NCBI GenBank assembly: GCA_026390655.1
Contig: JAPLFN010000059.1
Span: forward strand, 26,395 to 61,963
Direction: 5' to 3'
DNA: 35,569 bases
DNA from: Candidatus Kapaibacterium sp.
GTDB lineage: Bacteria > Bacteroidota > Ignavibacteria > Kapaibacteriales > Kapaibacteriaceae
Positions 25,601 to 33,575 of the stretch are shown here, in pieces (within the stretch, counting starts at the first letter, position 1; each line of letters starts with the position of its first letter). The position numbers and the translations under genes were made by a program. Below the pieces are notes generated by a model. The model was not told the origin of the DNA. It saw only the letters and a list, made by a program, of their open reading frames with translations, and did not search any database.

Positions 25601-26098
25601 ACGGAAACCAATGCCATCTGCGCTGATATTGGCATTGAGTCTGAGAGTGCCACGCACGTCGATCACGATCACGCCACCGATGGTACCATTCCACTGACTC
25701 CCGCTAAGTGGTTGGTTAACATCCGCATCAGCATAGACGGGTACTCTCACGATTTGAACACGGCCGTTGACATCGTAGACGTTCAAAAGCGGATGGAGGA
25801 GGTTGATCGTGTTGCCTGTGATGGAGGCTATTGTTGCAAATTCAAAAAGGCCGACTGCTTGTGTGTTATACGTGCCGCTTTGTAAAGCCCCCTTCATCTG
25901 AATGATCAGAACGAGATCTTTCGGTCTAAATGCAGTGGATGACGGCACAGTAATGTGAGACGCACAGTCTGCATTAACGATGTCTGTAACGGGCGCATAA
26001 ATGTTAACGATGCCACCAATTGAAGTTTGAGCGTGCGATGCTATTGCCGTAAAAAACACAGCAATGCTAAGCCAGAAGATGCGCCTTCGAAACTTCAT
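22670..26098 (-). CDS. Large secreted glycine-rich Ig-domain protein, probable T9SS cargo
   Basis: ATG 26098 was chosen because it opens a clean signal peptide (MKFRRRIFWLSIAVFFTAIASHAQ). The frame stays open upstream to 26218, but that part overlaps prfC. The protein has 1142 residues. Residues ~25-215 are a beta-rich N-terminal region. Residues ~216-383 are very rich in glycine (runs of five to seven Gly) with interspersed Asn, Ala and a few Cys. Residues ~420-510 form an Ig/PKD-like module beginning DTLVCPGTSISF, followed by several Ig-like modules with paired Cys. The last ~75 residues (ISPIPADEHLTLRLDN ... ISIEIIDVMGRIVDTHAG) fit a T9SS type A sorting domain. Probably a surface or matrix protein. 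Confidence 0.83.
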   Translation of the reverse strand: MKFRRRIFWLSIAVFFTAIASHAQTSIGGIVNIYAPVTDIVNADCASHITVPSSTAFRPKDLVLIIQMKGALQSGTYNTQAVGLFEFATIASITGNTINLLHPLLNVYDVNGRVQIVRVPVYADADVNQPLSGSQWNGTIGGVIVIDVRGTLRLNANISADGIGFRGGTSWRSGGACSTMTANDGINSQSAAMKGESYVDPQASNVSGRQELFSGGGGGVSHNSGGGGGGNGGAGGRGGAQWEGCSRFFDNGGLGGVSAPAVVNNTARIRCGGGGGAGQMNDNVGTGGANGGGIVIIRCQTLGGNARSITANGTRPMADAQNDGAGAGGAGGTVLLVLRNLVAGVFVGADGGRGGNVRTSAMHGPGGGGGGGSFLFSGANLIGGLTFSVTAGPNGRNVNQASAVNQAYLATPGDDGISSFGQSIPENTGQFPLLSVRAPRDTLVCPGTSISFTAKTTGTYSSIEWKRANGIVVSSKTDLQLVATSTQTYTVSITDIFGCVATDTVVVNVLNGWKIDFPVVNLNALGCTYSVDTALWLFNNSASDATITKVTSASPGVAITFPAPILLKPGERYRIPVAMSLPTNGSLVTASIDATITPCDTVVSTNIIVRRNDRTFDVNPKNIRMPSIVVCTATSRDTTLGFLFDGAAVDVVDVLEMGSSRILSAKRFQTVAGIPTQTRIRWLPSLGATAGRIGFVVRDGACLDTLWVDVDGPVSAPRITASPTVDVATLILCRNSRAEVDVDFTSADTTTWEVSDISIVGTATADIARGDRFVGKRTIRVSVVPAAVGPYEIVMTVRLLPCDTSVVIRIRGSAVNALSDGTPLLAYTENIVGRRQTLQAIYRNTGTADLRVSAIRGPQAPFTLLRTEPAIPCVLVPDAQMTAFVEIKQKVGVHRDSVVVTIDDPCLGSLTTQLEAEASARTVIAMPDIISRIGVVDTVPVLLIQRPQIDSVLLDEFTVHVTWKARELSIASGSDQRSRWTSRIEGEQFVVDIVGRWDGSDTLALLPVNTLLSYAAKTDLLFVREPGLLWTDQVSAVEYDDGTLTVDDPCAGRQIRTVQFSGIGTLAISPIPADEHLTLRLDNDRSHSISIEIIDVMGRIVDTHAGNILHECSYDISALPQGTFILRATIDGVNRASSFVVH
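22695..22713 (+). terminator. Possible terminator hairpin after the pirin gene
   Basis: On the plus strand an 8-bp stem with one G-T pair closes a three-base loop (arms 22695-22702 and 22706-22713), 8 bp past the pirin stop codon. It lies within the coding end of the convergent gene and has no T-tract, so termination is only possible. Confidence 0.25.
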
Positions 26099-26141
26099 GA
26101 GAAACGACTTCCCCAACGTGTTCTTCAACGTTACTGAATCC

Positions 26142-27710
26142 CTAGCTAACAACTGGGGGAACCTCAGAAAGTTCCAAGCCCTCGGAGCGTTGTTTAACGT
26201 AGTCGATTTCCCAATCATTCTTGAAGAGAACCACTAAACGGCCATTCTCGTCCCTCACAAGAGGGGCTGCAGTTGCTGGGCGCACCTCCGAAAGCAACCA
26301 CCGTGTTCTCGTATACGGAAGGCGTTCGAGCTTTACTTTTTCGTTGTACTCGTTCTCCATGCGCCATGCAAAGAGCTCTAGCTGTAGTTCCCCTACAACA
26401 CCAACGAGCGGAACGGGGCTTCCGTCAGCTTCGGTAAAGATCTGGATAACACCTTCTTCGCGAAGTTGGTCGATTCCTTTACGGAAAGACTTTGAGAAAG
26501 AGCCTGTAGCCGGCCAAACTTTTGAAAAGATTTCCGGGGCAAAACGAGGGAATGACGGAATAGTGGCGTTGGTCTTCTCCGTGATCGTGTCTCCAACCTG
26601 AAAAAGGCCTGGATTTGTAAGCCCGATCACGTCGCCGGGATAGGCCTCATCGATGATCTTTCGGTCGCGACCGAAAATCTCAAATGGATAGGTAAGCTTG
26701 GTTTCCCGTCCGCTACGCGGGTGGAATGCCGTCATGCCCCGCTCAAATCTACCGCTGACTATCCTCAAGAATGAGATGCGGTCGCGGTGAGACTTGTTCA
26801 TGTTCGCCTGAACCTTGTACACGAAGCCTACGAACTCCTTGCTGTTGGGTTCTACCGTGCCTGTAGACATTACAAACGGCTGAGGGCTTGGTGTGAGCGT
26901 AAGGATCGAGCGAAGAAAGTGCTCTAGTCCAAAGTTCGTGATCGCAGATCCCCAGAAAACAGGCGTACAGAGTTCATTGAGATAGGCCTCGCGATCGAAG
27001 GCCGGGATAACATGATCAACAAACTCTAGGTCCTCAAGAAGCTTGTCGTGCGCCATCTCGCCGATCGATGAGCGAAGTTCGGCCCCCCTGATATCGCCAA
27101 TACTTACCGGTGCTTTGTATCGGTTGCCAACGGTTCTCTCGAATCGATGGAACTCTTGGTCTTGACGATCGAAGATCCCTTTAAAGTCCGGACCATCACC
27201 GATTGGCCATGTTCGCGGAATAGCAGTAATCCCAAGAACCTGTTCAACTTCGTCCAGTAGCTCCAACGGTGCTCGCGCCGGACGATCCATCTTGTTCATA
27301 AATGTGACGATGGGGATGCCACGATCACGGCAGACCTTAAACAGCTTGATTGTCTGCTCTTGAATACCTCGGCCTGCATCGAGAAGCATGATGGCTGAGT
27401 CTACAGCCATCAGCGTACGGTACGTGTCTTCTGAAAAGTCTTGGTGGCCGGGAGTGTCGAGGATGTTGAGGAGAAGTCCGTCATACTCAACACGCATTGC
27501 GCTCGAAGAAACAGAGATACCCCTCTGCTGCTCGATCTCCATCCAGTCCGAGGTTGTGGACGTATGCTTACCGCCCGTAACGGCGCCAGCCCTATGGATG
27601 GCGCCCGAGTACAGGAGGAGTTTTTCGGTAAGAGTAGTCTTCCCCGCGTCGGGGTGACTAATGATGGCGACGGTTCTTCGTCGCCCGATTTCTGTTGCGA
27701 GGTCGGCCAT
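26142..27710 (-). CDS. prfC: Peptide chain release factor 3 (RF3)
   Basis: Translational GTPase that recycles RF1/RF2 after termination. The 522-residue length is close to E. coli RF3. Visible motifs are the P-loop SHPDAGKTT (18-26), the switch region with EIEQQRGISV, DTPGHQDFSEDTYR, and NKMDRPAR. RF3-specific sequence follows, such as the WPIGDGPDFKGIFDR segment, VFWGSAITNFGLEHFL and VVGELQLELF. I use ATG 27710 (MADLATEIGRRRTVAI); the frame is open to 27809, but that part overlaps the upstream barrel gene, whose stop is 11 bp away. No Shine-Dalgarno is visible, so reinitiation after the barrel gene is likely. Confidence 0.97.
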   Translation of the reverse strand: MADLATEIGRRRTVAIISHPDAGKTTLTEKLLLYSGAIHRAGAVTGGKHTSTTSDWMEIEQQRGISVSSSAMRVEYDGLLLNILDTPGHQDFSEDTYRTLMAVDSAIMLLDAGRGIQEQTIKLFKVCRDRGIPIVTFMNKMDRPARAPLELLDEVEQVLGITAIPRTWPIGDGPDFKGIFDRQDQEFHRFERTVGNRYKAPVSIGDIRGAELRSSIGEMAHDKLLEDLEFVDHVIPAFDREAYLNELCTPVFWGSAITNFGLEHFLRSILTLTPSPQPFVMSTGTVEPNSKEFVGFVYKVQANMNKSHRDRISFLRIVSGRFERGMTAFHPRSGRETKLTYPFEIFGRDRKIIDEAYPGDVIGLTNPGLFQVGDTITEKTNATIPSFPRFAPEIFSKVWPATGSFSKSFRKGIDQLREEGVIQIFTEADGSPVPLVGVVGELQLELFAWRMENEYNEKVKLERLPYTRTRWLLSEVRPATAAPLVRDENGRLVVLFKNDWEIDYVKQRSEGLELSEVPPVVS

Positions 27711-27721
27711 AGCCAACCAAG

Positions 27722-28498
27722 TTACGGACTCAGCGGCGTCGCTTCGTGCACTTCCTTCATTACGTCCATTAAAATCGATAGACCAATGCGTATAGGTGAG
27801 ATGGTCCAAGAGGCGTCTGTAACCACGTCTGTGAACATTGGCGAGAAGCTAACTTCGGGCACCAATGACAGTGATCCTGCCGCATTCATCGGAAGACGAT
27901 ACCGAGCTCCAAAGACCAACCCGGCCTGAAGACCGCTCATATTTGGCAGGTCACCGGAGCTCGCGTTGCGCACTGCCACTCCACCCGTGTAGTCATAGGG
28001 GAGTGATGGGTCTGCAAATGTCTCCTTTTGATCATATGTTCCGGACATTGACGTGCCGAGGCGCGCGCCGGCAAAGAGGGAGAGCCCTCCGGCAAATCGA
28101 TAGTCAAGCATCGGCTCGATCATTACGAATGATGCAGTAGTCTTCAGAGTATGGCGAAAGGCAGTCTCGATAGTCTGATTTCCAGATCTAAGGGTAGTTG
28201 GTTCGTCCGTGACAAACGTTGTTGAAGACGCCTGATACACAACGCGTCCCGTATATCCAGGGCAGCATGTCGGAACAGACGGCAACGTGAACGTTGACAC
28301 TCCGTTGAGCATAATCCCGTAGGCACCGGTCAAGCCGAGGGAGAATGACCTGACCGACGTTGTAGCAATAGGCACGGGTTTAGCTTTAGGGGCTTCTTGT
28401 GAGATAGCCTCCTGCGCAAGCACATTGCCTGTTGTCACGGTGAAGATTGAAAGGATAAGAGCGAGGGAGCGAATATTCATGGATGCGTCTTTCATCAT
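27722..28498 (-). CDS. Outer-membrane beta-barrel protein, PTCCxGYT family
   Basis: A 258-residue protein with a signal peptide (ending TTGNVLAQ) and then alternating hydrophobic strands suggesting an eight- or ten-strand barrel. PTCCPGYT (residues 76-83) and the following pattern match the N-terminal barrel of the protein at 3241-5319 (PTCCVGYT). The later strands LVPEVSFSPMFTDV and LTPEVLYTIGLSNI also correspond. It lacks the OmpA-like domains of that paralogue. The start at 28498 overlaps the stop of the giant cargo gene (ATGATG), so it is translationally coupled; internal ATGs at 28495 and 28480 are alternatives. A role as outer-membrane partner of the cargo is inference. Confidence 0.82.
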   Translation of the reverse strand: MMKDASMNIRSLALILSIFTVTTGNVLAQEAISQEAPKAKPVPIATTSVRSFSLGLTGAYGIMLNGVSTFTLPSVPTCCPGYTGRVVYQASSTTFVTDEPTTLRSGNQTIETAFRHTLKTTASFVMIEPMLDYRFAGGLSLFAGARLGTSMSGTYDQKETFADPSLPYDYTGGVAVRNASSGDLPNMSGLQAGLVFGARYRLPMNAAGSLSLVPEVSFSPMFTDVVTDASWTISPIRIGLSILMDVMKEVHEATPLSP

Positions 28499-31400
28499 CG
28501 TTGAATGAGCACAGTGTTCCGGTACGTTGTACCGCGTGCATCCATGGTGAGGAAATAAAGTCCGGAAGCATATGGTCTAACGTCTACTACCGCGGATCCG
28601 TTGCCAGTAGCATCAGGAATGATCGTACCGTTTGTGACCTCAATTCCAATGTAGTTAGAGAGTTTCCACGGAATGGGGCTTGTGCCGGCCCCCTTCACCT
28701 GAATGGTAAGATCCGTTGATGCAGGGGTAGGGAAGACATTGATAGAGAAACCGTCTGTCTTCGGTAAGAGGTACCTGTCTCCACCTTCGCGACAGATGTC
28801 GGTGATGACAACCTTGCCATCGATGGTGTTCACCTGAGCAGTAGGGGCACCGGTCCATGCAAAGTTGGAAAGTGTCAGCATAGTAAAGTCGGTGGTGCCG
28901 AGCACTGCAGTATAACTCAGTGTGAAGATCGTACCCACCGTGTCGTTTCCACGAGTGCCACTGATCTTTATCGAGCATGGAGTGAATTGCCCTGCTACAA
29001 AACAATCGGGAGTGGTGCCACCTGATCCAACAACAACCATTGGGTTGTATGTGAGGTCGGCGGTCCATTGACGAAGATTGTTTGAATTAAGGCCCAGCGA
29101 GGAAGTGATACGAATCGGAACGGCAAACTTGTCGCCGACTTTTACTGCAATCGTGTCAACCTTGATCGTGCTCTGTGCAGTGATACTTGCTGAACATGTG
29201 CCGGTGAGGATGCTGTTGACGCCTGTGCCACACGGGGAAAGAATTGTAGCATCGATCGTATCTGCTACAGCTGAACGTCCGGCACAATTCACCTGGTAGT
29301 CCGCCTCAACTTGTGCGCTCGGAAGGAGTCCGGTCAGATTCGTGGGGCGCGTTGTCGTAATTGTCGTATTGACGGACCGCGAAAGAACACTGATGTTGAT
29401 GGTATCTGTGCCGTTGTTCGTGAACCTCACTGTTCCAGTCACAGAACCAGGGATGTTCCCAAGCGCAACAATTGCATTCTCTGCGCGAAGCGACGGTCGT
29501 GTTCTCGTCCCGCTAACGCGTATCACTCGCCTAATACTGCACGGCTCAAACGTGATCACAATGCTGTCTACAAGTGGACCTTCAGCCACCGGCGTCCAAA
29601 CAACATTGAAACTCACGGGCTGATTAGGGTTGAGCACGAGACCATTTGTAAGAGTGGTTGTAAGTGTTGCTCCCGACGTAACACTGGCCACGGTAGCAGT
29701 GCCAGTGCCATCAAAGGACAACGAGGCAGTCCTTGTTGTAGAACCTCCAGGTGTGCATGTAGAGAATTCTCCGAAGTCCACAGAAGGGGGCGTTGTAAAC
29801 GCAATGCCATTCTTCTGCGCTGTAAACGTTACGGGAACATTTACCGCACAAGGATTTGCCACAAGAGTGGATGTCTGTGAGAACGCTCCAGAGGCAGACG
29901 GTCGGATTGTGACACGAACGTTCTGTGTTGATCGTGCACCGATTGTTATCGGGCCGGGCGGTGTGAAGATCACTTCCGGGGTTGCCGGGAGAGTAACGTT
30001 GACGGAGACTCCGGACGTGTTGTTGATCGTGATTGTTGTGTCGCGCTCACTCTCACAACCAGAGAGGGTTCCGATGTCGATAGTCGACGGTAGTGACGTA
30101 ACAGTAACAACCGAAGTCAGTGCTGTAACGTTAACGCGTAACGTGTCCGAACATGATCCCGACGTAAAGGCAAACTTGGCAACGTCAGAGAAATTCCCTG
30201 CTCCGGCAGGTGTATAAAGGAAGTAAACCTTCTGTTCTCCACCAGGGGCTAGATTCACAACGGCCGTGGGTGACGTGATGCTGAATGGGGCTCCTACAAC
30301 TCCTGGTTGAAGAACCATCATTGCTGTCCCACCATTACGAATGACCGTAGAGTCCATCTTTGCTGTTTGCTCGCACAAGACTCCGGCCCCAAAGCTTACG
30401 GTGCTCGGTATAACCGTAGCAGAGAGTTGGGCTTTATCTACCGTGTACGAGAAGTTCCCCAACCAGCCACAAGGTGTGCCGGTAACGACGAATGTGCCAA
30501 CACTGTTGCCGGCAACTGTCGGTGTTATGCGAACCTTAAGTTTTGCACTTGCTCCTGGTGCAACGGCGATTGGAGGAGTTAACGATGTAACAAGACTCAG
30601 GATGGGTTTGTCCGGAGTGAAGCCGCTGATCTGCAGCTCGTATGTTGTTGGATTCGTGACAGTGATCTCGGCATCAGCCGACGCGGTGCAAGCCCCCAAG
30701 GATCCAAAGTTCACAAGCGCAGGTGCAAAGGTTGGTTTAGGATTGATAACAGTCACAAGAACCGTGTCCTTGGCAATACAGCCGGAGGAGTCTGTTAAGG
30801 TGACTTCGTAGCGCGAGGTTGCACTCGGATTTACGCTCGGTGAGCGAAGTGTGTCGTCTGTTATGAACTCAGGTCCCGTCTCGATGCGGTTCCATTTGTA
30901 CTTGAACGGAGGCTTGCCAGCGCCTGGAGTTGCTGAAATCTGCACAGGCACATTCAAACAAGCAGATGTATCGATTCCTGCGGAAACGGTTGGCTTCGTA
31001 TTTCGTCCGATGTAAATGGAGCTCCGATATCTGCAGCCATCAAGTGTTTTGCAGAGCACTGAATAGGTGCCCGAGTCCGTTACCACAATTGAACGTGCAG
31101 TGCCCCCTGTAGACCATGTGTATTTATCAAAACCTGCCGGTGCAAGGAGTTGGCGGGAGTCGATATCGCACAGAGTGGCGGGGCCATTCGGGACAATCGT
31201 TACAATCGAGTCTTTACAATTGCTGAAGTATGAAAGGAAGTCGTTTGCTCGTAGCGTGTCCTTCTGGAGCTTCGACGAGTCCTGGTAGGCACCTGCCGTT
31301 GTGTCCATCCTGTATGAAGTTACAAGACCAACAACGGCTACGTAGGCATTTGCGTCGCAGATGATGTCATTCAGTACGTCAGCACCGAAATCCGAGTTGG

Positions 31401-33459
31401 GGGGCGGTGCGGGACCTCCCATACCGGGCAGCGGAGGCAGCGGATTCTGTGAAGGGGCTCCGTGGAACGAGCCATAGAGAACGGTGGTCCCCGTCGGGTT
31501 GAGTTTTGCCAAATACCCGTCGTACCCGGACAGACCGTTAGGCAATAGCTGAAATGCGTCAGGAGTTATGGGTATCAGCTTTGATTGATTTGAGTATCCC
31601 GCAACCCAAACATTGTTTGACTTATCAACCGCAACGCCGTTGAGTCCGCCGATTGAATCCGTGCCACCATAGTAGGTGGACCATTGAGCAGCGCCGTCTG
31701 CTCCTAACTTTCGAATGAAACCGCTTTGACGTCCGCTGGGTCCGGCGGCGCGAGTCGCCTGAAGTGGTGTAAGGGTAGGGAAGTTCGTCCCCTCCGTGCT
31801 GCCAACAACCACGGTTCCACCGGTTGCATCCACAGCAAGATTCCCAAAATCCTCGAACGATGACGAGCCAAACATCGTAGCCCATTGACGCACAGGCGTG
31901 GCTCCAAACTTCACAACCGTAATGTCTTCATAGTCTTTGTAGACGGTACCGTCTGTTACGGGGAAATTTGACGAGTAGGTAAACCCGCCGAGAATAATGT
32001 CGCCATTTTGATCAATTGCTACCTTGCTGCCGAAGTCTTCACCTTTTCCACCGTAAAAGATCAGGTAGTTGTTGCTCCATTTTGTGGGGTCACTGGCCTT
32101 CGGTTTCACAACACTTAAAAAAATATCGGTGTTGTTGAAGAAATTGGACGAGTCCTTGCGGTAGGGTAGGTCGCCCAAAAGATTTCCGAGCCGTGGGCTC
32201 CTCGTATATCCGATCACGGCCACGCGATCTGCAGTGACGGCAATTCCGGCTGCAATGTCACTTTCTCGACCATAGATCTGCCAAGAGTCGGCCCACGCCC
32301 CCGCCGGTGTCAATTTTAGGACGATTGCTTCTGCGCCGTTCACAGAGTCCCAATCTCCATATGGGCCACTTCCCACCAAAAGAAACGGAAGATCAGGAGA
32401 ATCAGTCTGCCCACATGCCCAGATGTTCCCTGAGGCGTCGGTGGTCACGTCCCGCAAACGATCGCTCTTCGATCCGCCATAGTAGGTGTGCCACAAGAAT
32501 GTGCCGGCCTCGCTGAACTTCGCTATGAATCCATCAAAGCCCGCCTTGTATCTTCTTTGTAGCACGCCTGCAACGTTTGGCATGTTCGTTGCCAATGTTG
32601 ATCCACTGGTAATCACGTTCCCGGAGGGATCGATGGTAAGGCGCGGTACTTCGATGTTTTGATTAAAACCATAATACGTCCCCCAAACGCGTTGAGGATC
32701 TACCACGAGCATAGTGGTCTTATCATAGTCTTCAATCGCGAATCGCACCGATTGTCCGCGAATGTCAAACGAAGCGTCAACAGTTTCCCCGAGTCCACCA
32801 TTTGCTCCTGCTTGGAACACATACGGTGCTTGCTCCCCTAGGGTGCCGAGTGGCGTAACAAGTTCGAGGTCACCGTTCGCCTTTACGGTAGGCGCAGTGC
32901 CCCCTATGTAGCGAAATGCGATCTGCTTTGGATCTGCGCCGGGGTGCACAAGGAAATCATACTTCACGCCGAGGGTGTTAACGTACATCCGAAGGTCGAT
33001 TCCGGGCCACACATCATGATAGATCATGGCGCTGTAACGCTCTGCCACAAGGCCATTGGCATCGGTGCCAGGTAGTAGGTACCGTGTGATACCAGGTGCC
33101 CGTTGTTGCCATTCGAGACGGGGCGAAGGGTTGCTCGCTATAAGCTGCATGTCCACGCGATATGCTTCAACGTCGAATTGAGGGTCGTGCTTGGGCGACA
33201 AAGGATCCTTCGTGATCCTTGTCTGAAGAACGTGGAGGCCACCTTTGTGGATGTACGCCAATACTCCGTTAACGCGTATGACAGCGTCAACGTATGAGGC
33301 GTCAGCGCCAGCATCGAATCGTGCCTGTCCAACATTGATCTCAAAAGCAGGCGGGGTGCTGCGTCCGCTCTTAGGGGAGGGGGCAGTACCCGCAAAAGCC
33401 AGTGATACAGCCGAAGCGATCACGGAAACGACCATCAATGAAAGGCGGGAAAGAGACAT
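28495..33459 (-). CDS. Giant SBBP-repeat, multi-Ig secreted protein, probable T9SS cargo
   Basis: A 1654-residue protein with a signal peptide (residues 1-23, ending SLAFA) and GGAG 5 nt before the ATG. Residues ~38-270 resemble the DUF7948 domain often found before SBBP repeats (FEINVGQARFDAGADASYV). Residues ~270-690 carry SBBP-type propeller repeats (WHTYYGGSKSDRLRDVTTDA, WSTYYGGTDSIGGLNGVAVD). Two PKD/Ig modules follow at ~740-905. Five tandem ASH-like Ig modules follow at ~910-1430, most with a Cys pair (FGSLGAC, FGAGVLC, IGTLSGC, FGEFSTC). A cohesin-like domain is at ~1430-1555 (KVGDKFAVPIRI ... ADLTYNPMVV). A T9SS type A sorting domain closes the protein (FPTPASTDLTIQVKG ... SGLYFLTMDARG). 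Likely a long surface-exposed adhesin. It is coupled to the barrel gene downstream and divergent from the GldL/GldM-like pair. Confidence 0.88.
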   Translation of the reverse strand: MSLSRLSLMVVSVIASAVSLAFAGTAPSPKSGRSTPPAFEINVGQARFDAGADASYVDAVIRVNGVLAYIHKGGLHVLQTRITKDPLSPKHDPQFDVEAYRVDMQLIASNPSPRLEWQQRAPGITRYLLPGTDANGLVAERYSAMIYHDVWPGIDLRMYVNTLGVKYDFLVHPGADPKQIAFRYIGGTAPTVKANGDLELVTPLGTLGEQAPYVFQAGANGGLGETVDASFDIRGQSVRFAIEDYDKTTMLVVDPQRVWGTYYGFNQNIEVPRLTIDPSGNVITSGSTLATNMPNVAGVLQRRYKAGFDGFIAKFSEAGTFLWHTYYGGSKSDRLRDVTTDASGNIWACGQTDSPDLPFLLVGSGPYGDWDSVNGAEAIVLKLTPAGAWADSWQIYGRESDIAAGIAVTADRVAVIGYTRSPRLGNLLGDLPYRKDSSNFFNNTDIFLSVVKPKASDPTKWSNNYLIFYGGKGEDFGSKVAIDQNGDIILGGFTYSSNFPVTDGTVYKDYEDITVVKFGATPVRQWATMFGSSSFEDFGNLAVDATGGTVVVGSTEGTNFPTLTPLQATRAAGPSGRQSGFIRKLGADGAAQWSTYYGGTDSIGGLNGVAVDKSNNVWVAGYSNQSKLIPITPDAFQLLPNGLSGYDGYLAKLNPTGTTVLYGSFHGAPSQNPLPPLPGMGGPAPPPNSDFGADVLNDIICDANAYVAVVGLVTSYRMDTTAGAYQDSSKLQKDTLRANDFLSYFSNCKDSIVTIVPNGPATLCDIDSRQLLAPAGFDKYTWSTGGTARSIVVTDSGTYSVLCKTLDGCRYRSSIYIGRNTKPTVSAGIDTSACLNVPVQISATPGAGKPPFKYKWNRIETGPEFITDDTLRSPSVNPSATSRYEVTLTDSSGCIAKDTVLVTVINPKPTFAPALVNFGSLGACTASADAEITVTNPTTYELQISGFTPDKPILSLVTSLTPPIAVAPGASAKLKVRITPTVAGNSVGTFVVTGTPCGWLGNFSYTVDKAQLSATVIPSTVSFGAGVLCEQTAKMDSTVIRNGGTAMMVLQPGVVGAPFSITSPTAVVNLAPGGEQKVYFLYTPAGAGNFSDVAKFAFTSGSCSDTLRVNVTALTSVVTVTSLPSTIDIGTLSGCESERDTTITINNTSGVSVNVTLPATPEVIFTPPGPITIGARSTQNVRVTIRPSASGAFSQTSTLVANPCAVNVPVTFTAQKNGIAFTTPPSVDFGEFSTCTPGGSTTRTASLSFDGTGTATVASVTSGATLTTTLTNGLVLNPNQPVSFNVVWTPVAEGPLVDSIVITFEPCSIRRVIRVSGTRTRPSLRAENAIVALGNIPGSVTGTVRFTNNGTDTINISVLSRSVNTTITTTRPTNLTGLLPSAQVEADYQVNCAGRSAVADTIDATILSPCGTGVNSILTGTCSASITAQSTIKVDTIAVKVGDKFAVPIRITSSLGLNSNNLRQWTADLTYNPMVVVGSGGTTPDCFVAGQFTPCSIKISGTRGNDTVGTIFTLSYTAVLGTTDFTMLTLSNFAWTGAPTAQVNTIDGKVVITDICREGGDRYLLPKTDGFSINVFPTPASTDLTIQVKGAGTSPIPWKLSNYIGIEVTNGTIIPDATGNGSAVVDVRPYASGLYFLTMDARGTTYRNTVLIQR

Positions 33460-33537
33460 TGGAACTCCATATGGCAGAACGGGACGCTAGGATACGACAG
33501 AAGCAGTTGATAGCAAAGGACAACCGCACAGATTCCG

Positions 33538-33545
33538 TATCATTG
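33538..33545 (+). promoter_or_regulatory. Candidate -7 box before the GldL-like gene
   Basis: TATCATTG is one base from TAnnTTTG and lies 30 bp before the chosen ATG, in the 116-bp divergent gap. The nearest upstream TTG is 28 bp away, so the promoter is weakly supported. Confidence 0.25.
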
Positions 33546-33575
33546 ACACTTCACCGACATGAACGTTCCAACAGT

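Noticed and set aside
26099-26218. Longer start for the glycine-rich cargo gene
   Set aside because: It runs into prfC and would bury the signal peptide 40 residues inside the protein.
27711-27809. Longer start for prfC
   Set aside because: It overlaps the upstream barrel gene, and RF3 proteins begin close to the MADLATEI-like segment.
27722-28498. Assignment of the barrel as PorP/SprF
   Set aside because: The gene context is similar, but I could not recognise PorP/SprF sequence signatures; only the analogy is reported.
33402-33575. Longer start for the GldL-like gene
   Set aside because: The extension overlaps the divergent cargo gene and its signal peptide, is strongly basic and low in hydrophobic residues, and has no ribosome binding site.
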